35,984 nucleotides of DNA. Source: Paracoccaceae bacterium. Its GTDB lineage: Bacteria; Pseudomonadota; Alphaproteobacteria; Rhodobacterales; Rhodobacteraceae. Made by a program: the position numbers and the translations under genes. Each line of letters opens with the position of its first letter. Position 1 is the first letter of the stretch. The notes under the pieces are model-generated. The model ran no database searches. It saw nothing but the letters and a program-made list of their open reading frames with translations, and was not told the DNA's origin. Of this stretch, positions 13,490-22,570 are shown in pieces. The stretch spans positions 1-35,984 of the forward strand of contig JANSYL010000016.1 of NCBI GenBank assembly GCA_024742455.1. The letters are read 5' to 3'.

Positions 13490-14743
13490 TCAGCCGTCCT
13501 TGTCCGTGCCGGCCCCAGTGCTGCCGGACCCGGTGCTGCCGGCCGACCGCGCCGGACGCCGCCCGCCGGTACCCGGCTGGGCGATCTTCGTCAGGTCCTT
13601 CAGCGCAGTGGTCAGCGCGGCCAGATCGCCGCGCACCCCGTCCATGTCGGTCCCCCGGCGCCCGCTCAGATCCTCGTGGATCTTCAGAAGCTGCACATCG
13701 ATGGACCTCAGCCGCATCCGGCTTTCCTCGTCCATCCCGGCCTCGCCCGGCCCACGATCCAGCACCTCGGCCAGACGCTCCTGCGCCTGGGCCAGGCGCT
13801 GCGTCGCCTCGACCGGGCCGGGGCCCAGTTTCTCGGTCAGGGCCGTCACCGCCTCGGTCAGTGCGGCCACCCGCGCCTCGGTCTGGTTCCGGCGCGACTC
13901 GGATTGGGAAAACAGCGATTGCAGCGTGTCCATCTGGTCGACCATGTGATCGAGAACGGTCGAGATGGCGTTGCGGTCGACCCCGCCCTCGCCTTCGCCT
14001 TCGCCCGAGGAAAAGCTGACGCGCGTGATCGTGGCCAGCCATTCCTCCAGCGCGCGATAGAACCGGTTCTGCCCGTGGCCCGCGTAAAGCTCCAGAAGCC
14101 CCACCACCAGCGACCCCGCCAGACCCAGCAGCGACGAGGCAAAGGCCGTGCCCATGCCGCCCAGCTGATCCTCCAGCCCGTCCATCAGCCGGCCGAAGAC
14201 CGCCATCCCCTCTTCGCCCTCGCCGGGTTGCAGGCTGCGGATCGTATCGACCACGGCGGGCACCGTGGTGGCCAGGCCGAAAAACGTGCCCAGCAGGCCC
14301 AGAAAGATCAGCAGGCTGGCGATGTAGCGGGTGATGTCGCGGCTTTCCTCCATCCGCGAGCCGACCGAATCAAGCACCGACCGCGCCGCCGGTCCGGTGA
14401 TCTGCATCCGCGACCCGCGCACCCGGGCGATCGCCGTCATCGACGCCAGCAGGCGCGGCGGTTTGCCCACGTCGTCCTGCGGGCCTGCCACCGCGATCCG
14501 TTCGATCCAGGCGACCGAGGAAAACAACTGAAACACCTGCAGGAAACAGGCGAAGACCCCCACCAGGAACACCAGCCCGATGGTGCCGTTCAGGTAGGGG
14601 CTGGTCAGAAATACCGGCTCGACCTGCGGCCAGATCAGCACGCTGCCCGCGGCAACGGCGGCGCAGATCATCACCATGATGACGATCTGTTGCGTGGGTC
14701 GGGTTATGCGGGGCGCTGCGTCCCCGTTTGTGCTGCTCGACAT
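13490..14743 (-). CDS. MotA/TolQ/ExbB-family proton channel protein, 417 aa
   Basis: Four membrane helices are visible at residues about 20-38, 54-73, 140-160 and 198-220. The last two carry the MotA/TolQ/ExbB signature (FLGLLGTFFGLATTVP and GMGTAFASSLLGLAGSLVVGLLEL). Between helices 2 and 3 is a cytoplasmic segment of about 65 residues. The roughly 190-residue C-terminal tail is cytoplasmic, helical (SQSESRRNQTEARVAALTEAVTALTEKLG) and ends in a Gly/Ser/Thr-rich stretch. Together with the next gene it should form a proton-driven stator complex of A5B2 type. The tail recalls ZorA of Zorya defence systems, but no other Zorya gene is present. It is the first gene of a two-gene operon. Confidence 0.85.
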   Translation of the reverse strand: MSSSTNGDAAPRITRPTQQIVIMVMICAAVAAGSVLIWPQVEPVFLTSPYLNGTIGLVFLVGVFACFLQVFQLFSSVAWIERIAVAGPQDDVGKPPRLLASMTAIARVRGSRMQITGPAARSVLDSVGSRMEESRDITRYIASLLIFLGLLGTFFGLATTVPAVVDTIRSLQPGEGEEGMAVFGRLMDGLEDQLGGMGTAFASSLLGLAGSLVVGLLELYAGHGQNRFYRALEEWLATITRVSFSSGEGEGEGGVDRNAISTVLDHMVDQMDTLQSLFSQSESRRNQTEARVAALTEAVTALTEKLGPGPVEATQRLAQAQERLAEVLDRGPGEAGMDEESRMRLRSIDVQLLKIHEDLSGRRGTDMDGVRGDLAALTTALKDLTKIAQPGTGGRRPARSAGSTGSGSTGAGTDKDG

Positions 14744-14777
14744 GGCGAAGGGACCGTCCTGTTCTTACGTGGGCACC

Positions 14778-15362
14778 CTAACGGCCCGGCGCGCGCTTGC
14801 CAATGCCGGGGTTGGCACCGTCACCGGTCAATTCGCGCACCCGGGCGGCCAGCCAGTCCAGATCGGCATCGGCCAGCCCAAGCGCGGCCAGATGGGCGGC
14901 GGTGTTGTAGAGATATTCGTCATTGGGCCCCCGCCCGCCGGTGGCACGGGCGATGATCCGGGCCTGTTCCTCAAGGCTCAGCGCGCCGCGATATTGGTCA
15001 TGCGCGCGGTCGATGACATAGGTCACGACATCGTCCTGCCTACCGCCGTCATGGAAATCGACGGACAGCGCGGTTTCGACATAGGCCGAGGAAATCAGCT
15101 CCCGCGCGCGCAGATAGGCCATCGTCTCAGCCGCATGGGCGGCCGCGACGCGAAAGGCCAGTCCGTCGCAATGCGCGTCACCGGCCGCATCCAGCGCCAG
15201 CACCAGCCCCGGCTGCTCGACCGTGCCGCGATGGTGGATCGAGGACATGCAGAAACTGCGATGCCACCCCCTCAGCCGCGCCACCCGGCTTTCGGCCACG
15301 GGAAACCCCGGGTCCCACAGCAGCGAGCCGTAGCCGAACACCCAGAGATCGCCTGCCTGCAT
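14778..15362 (-). CDS. Gamma-glutamylcyclotransferase (ChaC-like)
   Basis: A 194-residue soluble protein of the ChaC branch of gamma-glutamylcyclotransferases, which release 5-oxoproline from glutathione or related gamma-glutamyl peptides. The substrate-binding motif is FGYGSLLW near residues 9-16; CMSSIHHRGTVEQPGLVLALD contains the catalytic Glu, and the TYVID and YLYNTAAHL segments are as in ChaC. The start ATG 15362 (MQAGDLWVFGYGSLLWDPGF) fits the family; the frame continues upstream for 73 codons, but these run opposite the DUF2125 gene. It is divergent from that gene with 67 bases between the starts. With GloB it makes two glutathione-related genes in the window, although they are not linked in an operon. 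Confidence 0.9.
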   Translation of the reverse strand: MQAGDLWVFGYGSLLWDPGFPVAESRVARLRGWHRSFCMSSIHHRGTVEQPGLVLALDAAGDAHCDGLAFRVAAAHAAETMAYLRARELISSAYVETALSVDFHDGGRQDDVVTYVIDRAHDQYRGALSLEEQARIIARATGGRGPNDEYLYNTAAHLAALGLADADLDWLAARVRELTGDGANPGIGKRAPGR

Positions 15363-15429
15363 CCCGATGATCCTTGTTGCCGCGCCCCGTTCTAGGCTAG
15401 GGCGGGGCCGAGTGAAATGGGGGTGCGGA

Positions 15430-16431
15430 ATGAAGGCGCTTCTGGCGGTTCTTGCGGTGCTGGCGGCGGTCGGTTCGGGGGCCTGGGCTCTGGGCGCGCG
15501 GTCGACCGAACGGGCCATCGAATCCTGGCTGGACGCCCGCGCGGCAGAAGGCTGGCTGGTCAATGTGGCGGCCGTCGACACCGGCGGCTATCCCACGCGC
15601 TATACGACCGGGTTCACCGGTCTGGAACTGGCCGATCCCGATACCGGCTGGGTCTGGACGGCGCCGGATTTCACGCTGGTCCAACAGGTCTGGGCCCTCG
15701 ACCGGATCACCGCGACCTGGCCCGCGGAACAGACGCTGGCCTCGCCGATGGAACGGCTGCGGATCACCTCGGACGAACTGACCGCCGACCTCGACGTGGC
15801 GTTCCGTGAAAACCTCGCGCTCGATGCCTCGACCACCCTGATGCGCGACATGGTCATCGAAAGCGACAGCGGCGAAAGGATGGCGGTGGCCGAGGCACGC
15901 TCGCAGGTGACGCGGCTGCCCGACCAGGCGGCACGCTATGATGTCGTCTTCACCGCCCGCGACGTGACCCCGCCCGCCGCGCTGGCGCGCCTGCTCGATC
16001 CCGAACGCGCCCTGCCCGCCACCATGGAGCAGATGCGCTATGTCGCCGAAATGGCGTTCGACAGGCCCTGGGACCTGAGCGCGCTCGAAGTGTCGCGGCC
16101 GCAGATCACGCAGGTCGCGCTGGAAGAGATGCAGGCCAGTTGGGGGCCGATGCTGCTGCGCGCGGCAGGCACGCTGGATGTCGATGCCGAGGGCCGCGCC
16201 AGTGGCGAGATCGCGGTCAGGGCCGAGAACTGGCAGCAGATGCTGGAGGTCAGCAGCCGCGCCGGGCTGGTGGCCGAGGCCGTGCGCGACACGGTCGAGG
16301 CGGCGCTGAGATTCGTGGCGCGCCTGTCGGGCCGCCCCGAGGATATCGACGCCACGCTGCGCTTTGACCGCGGGTTCGTGTTCCTTGGCCCCATTCCCCT
16401 GGGCGAAGGCCCGCGCTTCGTTCTGCGGTAA
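15430..16431 (+). CDS. DUF2125 family protein, 333 aa
   Basis: An N-terminal hydrophobic helix (MKALLAVLAVLAAVGSGAWALGA, residues 1-23) acts as signal anchor, followed by a periplasmic beta-rich domain with the DUF2125 pattern: A..GW.V....DTGGYPTRYTTGFTGLELADP, WTAPDFTLVQQVWALDRITATWPAEQTL and the AENWQQMLE near the end. The family is common in Rhodobacterales and other alphaproteobacteria and resembles lipid-transfer (AsmA-like) beta folds, but has no assigned function. The start is ATG 15430; a possible -10-like TAGGCTAGG lies at 15393-15401. The gene ends in a terminator hairpin at 16434. Confidence 0.85.
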   Translation: MKALLAVLAVLAAVGSGAWALGARSTERAIESWLDARAAEGWLVNVAAVDTGGYPTRYTTGFTGLELADPDTGWVWTAPDFTLVQQVWALDRITATWPAEQTLASPMERLRITSDELTADLDVAFRENLALDASTTLMRDMVIESDSGERMAVAEARSQVTRLPDQAARYDVVFTARDVTPPAALARLLDPERALPATMEQMRYVAEMAFDRPWDLSALEVSRPQITQVALEEMQASWGPMLLRAAGTLDVDAEGRASGEIAVRAENWQQMLEVSSRAGLVAEAVRDTVEAALRFVARLSGRPEDIDATLRFDRGFVFLGPIPLGEGPRFVLR

Positions 16432-16433
16432 GG

Positions 16434-16483
16434 GCGCGGCAACCGCGCGGTTTTGCGTCCGGGTTTTCCCGGGCAAAACCCGG
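16434..16483. terminator. Two hairpins between convergent genes
   Basis: GCGCGG-CAA-CCGCGC (16434-16448) is followed by GGTTTT and probably ends the DUF2125 transcript 3 bases after its stop. A second perfect 9-bp repeat, CCGGGTTTT (16459-16467) with AAAACCCGG (16475-16483), and an overlapping 7-bp stem (CCCGGTG/CACCGGG) follow. The second set may serve the extensin-like gene arriving from the other side. The remaining bases to 16546 show nothing else. Confidence 0.55.
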
Positions 16484-16546
16484 TGGCCGCGGGCACCGGG
16501 AAAATCTGCAGAAAAACCGCCTGCGCCCCGCGCGCGAAAATCGGCC

Positions 16547-17566
16547 TTAACGGCAGTAGGGCCCTGACCGGTAGCTGGCCGTGTCAAAATGGAAATGGTC
16601 GCGGTGGAACCGGTCCGAGTTCGGGCCGAGTACGGTGCCGAATGTCCCGCAGGCCCCGCGATGCAGCGATTGCAGGATGCGCCCCTCGCGCCCGTTGCCC
16701 CAGTCGCGCAGCACCGAGATTTCCGTGCCGTTGACCAGCCCGATGGCCGCGATGTCGATGGCATTGCCGGTGGCATGTTCGCTCAGCCTTGCCCCGGCCT
16801 GCGAATTGCGCGTCCTGCACGCGTAGGAGGCGACGACGCGCAGGTTTTCCACCCCGCCGCCGCGCCGCCCGACCTCTGGGATGACCGTGCGCTGCACCCA
16901 GCTCTGCAGCGCCTCGGCGGTGGCGCAGTTGATCGTGGCGGGCGTCGTCAGCGCGATACCGTCCACGGCCCTCAGGCGCACGGGTTCGGCGATGCCGCAG
17001 CCCGAGATGCGGCCCGTGATGGGTTCCAGCCGGTCGCCCACCAGCCCCGGCTGGCCGCACAGCGCGCCGCGCTGACCGGATTGCGCGACCCGGCTGGGCG
17101 TCTGGCGCGCGGCGACCGCGCGCACCCGTTGTTCCAGCCCGGGCGGACGCAGATAGGGGCGCAGCGACACCGGCGTCGCCAGCGCCGTGCCGCCCGGGGT
17201 CACCGTGGCGGGCGGTGTGGTGCCGGTGAACAGGCCCGCCATGTCCACCTCGGGCGAGGTCTGGGCGGTGGGGGCGGCGACGGTGCCCGCGACCGGCGCG
17301 GGGGGTTCGGCCCCGTCGCGGCGCAGCGGGCGCAGGCTGGCGCGGGGGGCGAAGGGAGTGGCGGTGATCACCACGCGCGTCACACCCGGCGGATCGCCCG
17401 GTGCCGTGCCCGGGGCCGCGCCCGGTGCTGCACCCTGCGCTGCACCCTGTGCCGCGCCGCCCGGGCGCAGTTCGGGGCGCAATGACCGGTCAGGTGCCCC
17501 CGCCAGTGTCGGCAGCGCCAGCGCCAGCGCGGCCACCACCAGGAGCAGCGCGCGGGCCGCCCTCAT
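16547..17566 (-). CDS. Extensin-like C-terminal domain protein, 339 aa
   Basis: A secreted or periplasmic protein: signal peptide at residues 1-23 ([23 protein letters not shown]), then a low-complexity Gly-Ala-Pro-Gln region at residues about 35-60 and Pro-rich linkers to residue about 165. The extensin-like C-terminal domain follows, with four to five conserved Cys (ALCGQ, ISGCG, TINCATAE, SYACRTRN, RGACG). The motifs LSEHATGNAIDI and FHRDHFHFD resemble the H-x3-G-x2-D-like and H-x-H zinc motifs of the M15/LAS peptidase fold, so a peptidoglycan peptidase role is possible (inference). The start ATG 17566 overlaps the tyrA stop by 4 bases (ATGA), so it is co-translated with tyrA. Confidence 0.85.
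   Translation of the reverse strand: MRAARALLLVVAALALALPTLAGAPDRSLRPELRPGGAAQGAAQGAAPGAAPGTAPGDPPGVTRVVITATPFAPRASLRPLRRDGAEPPAPVAGTVAAPTAQTSPEVDMAGLFTGTTPPATVTPGGTALATPVSLRPYLRPPGLEQRVRAVAARQTPSRVAQSGQRGALCGQPGLVGDRLEPITGRISGCGIAEPVRLRAVDGIALTTPATINCATAEALQSWVQRTVIPEVGRRGGGVENLRVVASYACRTRNSQAGARLSEHATGNAIDIAAIGLVNGTEISVLRDWGNGREGRILQSLHRGACGTFGTVLGPNSDRFHRDHFHFDTASYRSGPYCR
17395..17462 (-). repeat. Low-complexity tandem repeat encoding Gly-Ala-Pro/Gln units
   Basis: A run of degenerate 12-base units with cores such as GGTGCTGCACCC, GCGCTGCACCCT and GTGCCGCG encodes repeated G-A-A-(Q/P) units in the extensin-like protein. The repeat number could vary by slippage without changing the frame. 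Confidence 0.6.
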
Positions 17567-18498
17567 TCGGCCGCCCCGTCGCGCCGCACCGGGCTGCGCC
17601 CGAAATTCGGCGCATCGGTATCCTGTCCCGCCTCGACGATGCCGCGCCGGATTTTCCGGGTCCGGGTGAAATAGGCGTGCAGATGATCCCCGTCGCCGGT
17701 GCGGATCGCACGTTGCAGCGCGAACAGTTCCTCGGTGAAACGCCCCAGGATCTCCAGCGTGGCGTCCTTGTTCGACAGGAACACGTCGCGCCACATGGTG
17801 GGGTCACTGGCCGCGATGCGGGTGAAATCGCGAAAGCCCGCGGCGGAATACTTGATGACCTCGCTGTCGGTGACGCGGCGCAGGTCGTCGGCCACCCCCA
17901 CCATCGTATAGGCGATCAGGTGCGGCGTGTGGGACGTGACGGCCAGCACCAGGTCATGGTGATCGGCATCCATCTCCTCGACCAGCGCGCCGCAGCCTTC
18001 CCAAAGCGCGCGCAGCCGCGCGGTGGCGTCGGGGTCGGTGCCCTCCACCGGGGTCAGCAGGACATAGCGGTTGTCGAACAGTTCCGCGAAACCCGACCGG
18101 GGGCCGGATTGCTCGGTGCCCGCCAAGGGGTGGCCCGGGATGAAATGCACGCCCCCGGGCAAATGCGGGCCGACCTGGGTGATCACGTCGCGCTTGACCG
18201 ATCCGACATCGGTGACGGTGGCACCGGGGGCAAGCACCGGGGCGATCTCGGCCGCGACCGCCCCCATCGCGCCCACCGGCACGCAAAGAACCACCAGGTC
18301 GGCGCCCTCCACGGCCTCCGCCGCCGTATCGACGATCCGGTCGCACAGCCCGATCTGGCGCGCGATCTCCCGGGTCTCCGCCGACCTTGCGGTGCCCACG
18401 ATCTCGCCCGCCAGCCCGGCACGCCGCATCGCATGCGCCATCGACCCGGCGATCAGGCCAAGCCCGATCAGCGCGACACGGGTATAGACCGCGCTCAT
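17563..18498 (-). CDS. tyrA: Prephenate/arogenate dehydrogenase family protein
   Basis: A 311-residue NAD(P)-dependent dehydrogenase that converts prephenate to 4-hydroxyphenylpyruvate or arogenate to tyrosine. The Rossmann motif GLGLIAGS is at residues 12-19; [36 protein letters not shown] (catalytic His region) and the [20 protein letters not shown] block, with the conserved R-x-A-x-S-x-P-x-M-W, are all present. There is no fused chorismate mutase or ACT domain. It overlaps hisC by 4 bases (ATGA) and the extensin-like gene by 4 bases, so the three are one transcription unit. The neighbouring aminotransferase makes an arogenate or hydroxyphenylpyruvate route equally possible; substrate preference cannot be read from the sequence. 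Confidence 0.93.
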   Translation of the reverse strand: MSAVYTRVALIGLGLIAGSMAHAMRRAGLAGEIVGTARSAETREIARQIGLCDRIVDTAAEAVEGADLVVLCVPVGAMGAVAAEIAPVLAPGATVTDVGSVKRDVITQVGPHLPGGVHFIPGHPLAGTEQSGPRSGFAELFDNRYVLLTPVEGTDPDATARLRALWEGCGALVEEMDADHHDLVLAVTSHTPHLIAYTMVGVADDLRRVTDSEVIKYSAAGFRDFTRIAASDPTMWRDVFLSNKDATLEILGRFTEELFALQRAIRTGDGDHLHAYFTRTRKIRRGIVEAGQDTDAPNFGRSPVRRDGAAE

Positions 18499-19571
18499 GC
18501 CACCCCCCTGAAGGTCGCCAGCGCGTCAAGCACGCGGGTGACATCTTCGGGCCGGCCCACGGTGATGCGCAGACCCTCGGGAATTTTGTAGCCCTTGACC
18601 TGCCGCACGATGATGCCCGCCGATTTCAGGTGGGCATCGGCGGCATCGGCCTCGGCCTCATCCGCGAACCGGGCCAGAACGAAATTGCCATGGCTGTCAT
18701 CGACCGCGATGCCAAGCTGGCGCAGGCCACCGGTCAGCCGCGCGCGTTCCTCGGCATTCACACGCAGGCAGGCGTCGATGAAACCGGTATCGCGCACCGC
18801 CGCCTCGGCCCCGGCCAGCGCCGTCACCGACAGGTTGAAGGGGCCGCGAATGCGGTTCAGCACGTCGATCACGGGCTGCGGGCCATAGCCCCAGCCGACG
18901 CGCAATCCGCCCAGACCGTAAACCTTGGAAAAGGTGCGCGTCATCACGACATTGTCGCGCGCCGCAACCAGCGCCGCGCCACCGTCGTAATCGGGCACGA
19001 ATTCGGCATAGGCCCCGTCGATGACCAGCAGGCATTGATCGGGCAGCGCCGCGGCCAGCCGCTCAAGCCCGGACAGCGGCACCATCGTGCCGGTCGGGTT
19101 GTTTGGATTGGCGACAAAGATCAGGCGGGTCCGGTCCGTCACCGCCGCGATCAGCGCGTCGATATCGGTGGTCCGCTCCGTCTCGGCCACCTCGACCGGG
19201 GTCGCGCCCACCGACAGGGCCGCGATGCGGTAGATGGAAAATCCGTGCTCGGTGAACATCACCTCGTCGCCCGGCCCGGCATAGGCCTGCGCCAGCCAGG
19301 CCAGCACCTCGTCCGACCCGACACCGCAGATGATGCGATCGGCATCCAGGCCGTAGATGTCGGCGATCGCCTCCCGCAGGGGCGCGTGGTCGGTCGATGG
19401 GTAACGATGCAGGTCGGTGATGGTGTCGCGCGCGGCGGCAATCGCCATGGGGCTCGGCCCGAACGGGTTTTCGTTCGAACTCAGCTTCAGCGGCGCGGCA
19501 TGGCCCGCGATCTTCGAGGCCCCGCCCTGGTAAAGCGCGATGTCGAGGATGCCGGGCTGCGGACGGATCAT
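18495..19571 (-). CDS. hisC: Histidinol-phosphate / aromatic aminotransferase
   Basis: A 358-residue PLP enzyme of fold type I, HisC family. Visible are [13 protein letters not shown] near residue 28, the [20 protein letters not shown] block, [15 protein letters not shown] with the PLP-interacting Asn, and [21 protein letters not shown] with the Schiff-base Lys. HisC converts histidinol phosphate and glutamate reversibly, but in Rhodobacterales the copy beside tyrA often serves phenylalanine and tyrosine synthesis. I start at ATG 19571 ([17 protein letters not shown]), the usual beginning; an ATG 45 bases upstream adds 15 residues and cannot be excluded. It overlaps tyrA by 4 bases. Confidence 0.93.
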   Translation of the reverse strand: MIRPQPGILDIALYQGGASKIAGHAAPLKLSSNENPFGPSPMAIAAARDTITDLHRYPSTDHAPLREAIADIYGLDADRIICGVGSDEVLAWLAQAYAGPGDEVMFTEHGFSIYRIAALSVGATPVEVAETERTTDIDALIAAVTDRTRLIFVANPNNPTGTMVPLSGLERLAAALPDQCLLVIDGAYAEFVPDYDGGAALVAARDNVVMTRTFSKVYGLGGLRVGWGYGPQPVIDVLNRIRGPFNLSVTALAGAEAAVRDTGFIDACLRVNAEERARLTGGLRQLGIAVDDSHGNFVLARFADEAEADAADAHLKSAGIIVRQVKGYKIPEGLRITVGRPEDVTRVLDALATFRGVA

Positions 19572-19637
19572 GGGCGGGCCTGTAAAGCGTTCAACTGCAC
19601 GATTGTTATCCGGCATGCGCCGGGTTGCATTGCCTTA

Positions 19638-21830
19638 TCAATAGAAGCTTTGCGGGTCGATATCGACCGAAAGCCGCAGCTTCGTCGGCAATTTCAGGCC
19701 TGCGGTCCATTGGGCGATGGCCTGCTGGATGGGCGCACCCTTGGGCGTCTTGACCAGAAGCCTGACCCGGTGCCAGCCGCGCACCCGGGCGATGGGCGCG
19801 GGCGCGGGGCCATAGACGACGCCGCCGATGCCCCGGATCGGCGCGTCATTGCGGGCAAGGCGCGCGCCAAGCTCATGCGCGGCGGCGGCCTCTTCGGCGG
19901 CGATGATGATGCCTGCAAGCCGCCCATAGGGGGGCATGGCGGTGGCCTGGCGTTCACCCGCTTCGGCGCGCCAGAACCCTTCTTCGTCACCCGACAGGAT
20001 GGCGCGGATCACCGGGTGATCGGGCTGAAAGGTCTGGATCAGGGCGGTGCCCTGCGCCTCGACACGCCCCGCGCGCCCCGCCACCTGCCGGATCAGCTGG
20101 AACGTCCGTTCCGCCGCGCGCAGGTCCGAGCCGTGCAGCCCAAGATCCGCATCCACCACCCCCACCAGTGTCAGACGGGGAAAATTGTGCCCCTTCGCCA
20201 CCAGCTGCGTGCCGATGACGATATCGGTGTCGCCCCCGGCGATCTCGGCGATCTGGGCCTTGAGCGCGCGGGCCGACCCGAACAGGTCCGAAGACAGCAC
20301 CGCGATACGCGCATCGGGGAAATGCCGCGCGGCTTCCTCGGCCACCCGTTCGACGCCGGGGCCGACGGCGGCCATCTTCCCCTCGACCCCGCAATGCGGG
20401 CAGGCCTCGGGCACCGGGCGGCTGGCCCCGCACTGGTGGCAGATCAGCCGGTTCTGGAACCGGTGTTCGACCATCCGCGCATCGCAATCGGCGCATTCCA
20501 CCTGATGCCCGCAGGCCCGGCACAGCGTGACGGGGGCATAGCCGCGCCGGTTCAGGAACAACAGCGATTGTTCGCCGGCTTGCAGCCGCGCGCCAACGGC
20601 GGCCTGTAGCGTGGGTGAAACCCACGAAGACCCCGGCAGGTCCTCGCTGCGCATATCAATCGCCTCCATCCGCGGCAGGACCGCCGCCCCGAACCGGTTC
20701 GGCAGATCGACGCGCGCGTATTTCCCGGCCTCGGCATTGGACCATGTCTCAAGCGACGGCGTGGCCGAGGACAGCACCACCTGCGCCGCGTTCAAGGACG
20801 CGCGCAGCACCGCCATGTCGCGGGCGTTGTAAAGCACCCCGTCCTCCTGCTTGTAGGAGGGGTCATGTTCCTCATCCACCACGATCAGGCCCAGATCGCG
20901 GAACGGCAGGAACAGCGCCGACCGCGCGCCCACGACCAGCTGCGCCTCGCCCTGCCCCACCATTTTCCAGCAGCGGCGGCGCTCGGTCATGGTCACGCCG
21001 GAATGCCATTCGGCAGGCTTCGCGCCGAACCGCGCCTCCACCCGGGTCAGGAATTCGGCGGTCAGCGCGATCTCGGGCAACAGGACCAGCGCCTGCCGCC
21101 CCGTCCGCAGGCATTCCGCCACCGCCTCGAGATACACCTCGGTCTTGCCCGACCCGGTGACCCCCTTCAGCAGCGTCGTGCCATAGGCCCGTGCCCGTAC
21201 CCCCTCGGCCAACCGCGCGGCGGCCCCGGCCTGATCCCCGATCAGCGGCTTGCCCGGACGCCCCGGGTCAAGCGGCAGATAGGGCATGTCGCGGGGGGTG
21301 TCGGCCTCCTCCACCACCCCCATCTCGGCCAGTCCCTTGACGACCGAGGGGGTCACACCCGCCAGATCGCTGAGCTCCTTCAGGGTGAACCCGAGCCCGC
21401 CGTATTCGACCAGCGTGTCGATCACCCGCCGCCGCGCATCGGTCATTCGGGCGGGCTCCCCCTGCCCCAGGCGATAGATCTTGCGCATCGACGGCGGGTC
21501 GCTCAGCCCCGGCACCCGGGTCGCCAGCCTGAGCATCGCCGACATCGGCGTCAGGGTGTAGGCGCCCGCCCGTTCCAGGAACTCCCGCAATTCTTCCCGC
21601 ATCGGCGCGGCGTCGAGCACACGGATGACCGACCGCACCTTGGCGATATCCCAATCGCCGCGCCCCGGCCCCCAGACCACGCCCAGCACCTTGCGCGGGC
21701 CCAGCGGCACCTCGACAAAGGCACCCAGCCAGCAGCCCCCCTCGGGCGCGCGGTAATCCAGCACGCGGTCGAGCGGTTCGGGCGTCAGCACGCCCACCAG
21801 CCGGCCTTCCTCGAAGTAGCTTTGCACCAT
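19638..21830 (-). CDS. priA: Primosomal protein N' (replication restart helicase PriA)
   Basis: A 730-residue superfamily 2 DNA helicase that recognises stalled forks and reloads DnaB. The N-terminal 3'-end-binding domain starts VQSYFEEGRLVGVLTPEPLDRVLDY. Helicase motifs include KGVTGSGKTEVYLEA (Walker A), LIVVDEEHDPSYKQEDG, VLSSATPSLET and QLVAKGHNFPRLTLVGVVDADLGL. The two zinc sites are complete: CRACGHQVECADCDARM and CHQCGASRPVPEACPHCG, eight Cys in all. The start ATG 21830 is chosen over ATG 21911, whose extra 27 residues have an atypical composition and would run almost into the divergent fsa gene. Confidence 0.96.
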   Translation of the reverse strand: MVQSYFEEGRLVGVLTPEPLDRVLDYRAPEGGCWLGAFVEVPLGPRKVLGVVWGPGRGDWDIAKVRSVIRVLDAAPMREELREFLERAGAYTLTPMSAMLRLATRVPGLSDPPSMRKIYRLGQGEPARMTDARRRVIDTLVEYGGLGFTLKELSDLAGVTPSVVKGLAEMGVVEEADTPRDMPYLPLDPGRPGKPLIGDQAGAAARLAEGVRARAYGTTLLKGVTGSGKTEVYLEAVAECLRTGRQALVLLPEIALTAEFLTRVEARFGAKPAEWHSGVTMTERRRCWKMVGQGEAQLVVGARSALFLPFRDLGLIVVDEEHDPSYKQEDGVLYNARDMAVLRASLNAAQVVLSSATPSLETWSNAEAGKYARVDLPNRFGAAVLPRMEAIDMRSEDLPGSSWVSPTLQAAVGARLQAGEQSLLFLNRRGYAPVTLCRACGHQVECADCDARMVEHRFQNRLICHQCGASRPVPEACPHCGVEGKMAAVGPGVERVAEEAARHFPDARIAVLSSDLFGSARALKAQIAEIAGGDTDIVIGTQLVAKGHNFPRLTLVGVVDADLGLHGSDLRAAERTFQLIRQVAGRAGRVEAQGTALIQTFQPDHPVIRAILSGDEEGFWRAEAGERQATAMPPYGRLAGIIIAAEEAAAAHELGARLARNDAPIRGIGGVVYGPAPAPIARVRGWHRVRLLVKTPKGAPIQQAIAQWTAGLKLPTKLRLSVDIDPQSFY

Positions 21831-21916
21831 CCTGTCCCGGGCCTTCCCGGCCCCCGCCCCATGCGGTAGAAGGCACCCAAATGACCACGCCCGTCCCGTG
21901 AAAGGAACCATGCGCG

Positions 21917-22570
21917 ATGAAGTTTTTTGTGGACACCGCCGATGTGGAAGCCATCGCCGAGCTCAATGACCTCGGCATGGTCGACGGGGTCACGACGAAC
22001 CCGTCGCTGATCATGAAATCGGGCCGTGACATCAAGGAAGTCACGCGCGAGATCTGCGCCATGGTCGCGGGCCCCGTTTCGGCGGAAACCGTCGCGCTGG
22101 ACGCGGACGGGATGATCGCCGAGGGGCGCGAACTGGCGAAAATCGCCGACAACATCACCATCAAGGTGCCGCTGACCTGGGCCGGGCTGAAGGCGTGCAA
22201 GGTGCTGTCGGACGAGGGGCGGATGGTCAACGTGACGCTGTGTTTCTCGGCCAATCAGGCACTTCTGGCCGCCAAGGCCGGGGCCACGTTCATTTCGCCC
22301 TTCATCGGGCGGCTCGATGACCTGAACCTCGACGGGATGGAACTGATCGAGGAAATCCGCACGATCTACGACAATTACGATTTCCGCACCGAGATCCTCG
22401 CCGCCTCGATCCGCAGTGTGAACCACATGAAAGAGGCCGCGCTGATCGGCGCGGATGTGGCCACCGCGCCGCCTGCCGTGATCAAGGCGATGGCAGGCCA
22501 TGTTCTGACCGATAAGGGGCTCGATGCCTTCCTGAAGGATTGGGAAAAGACCGGTCAGAAAATCCTCTGA
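21917..22570 (+). CDS. fsa: Fructose-6-phosphate aldolase / transaldolase-like protein
   Basis: A 217-residue protein of the small transaldolase family (FSA/TalC type), forming a TIM barrel. The motifs [47 protein letters not shown] with the Schiff-base Lys (near residue 85), [30 protein letters not shown] and [14 protein letters not shown] are all conserved. Short proteins of this type act as transaldolase in the pentose phosphate pathway or as a dihydroxyacetone-dependent aldolase; the sequence alone does not settle which. Start ATG 21917 with AAAGGA at 21901-21906; an ATG at 21910 is out of frame. Divergent from priA. Confidence 0.94.
   Translation: MKFFVDTADVEAIAELNDLGMVDGVTTNPSLIMKSGRDIKEVTREICAMVAGPVSAETVALDADGMIAEGRELAKIADNITIKVPLTWAGLKACKVLSDEGRMVNVTLCFSANQALLAAKAGATFISPFIGRLDDLNLDGMELIEEIRTIYDNYDFRTEILAASIRSVNHMKEAALIGADVATAPPAVIKAMAGHVLTDKGLDAFLKDWEKTGQKIL

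Noticed and set aside
11750-14743. Zorya anti-phage system
   Set aside because: The two proteins resemble ZorA/ZorB in layout, but no ZorC, ZorD or ZorE gene is adjacent; the next genes are an M23 protein and a ChaC-type enzyme.
11171-14956. Very long plus-strand open frame (about 1261 codons) opposite the stator pair
   Set aside because: Arg/Gly/Gln/Leu-rich shadow of the coding strand; it has no family features, and the minus-strand proteins are clearly real.
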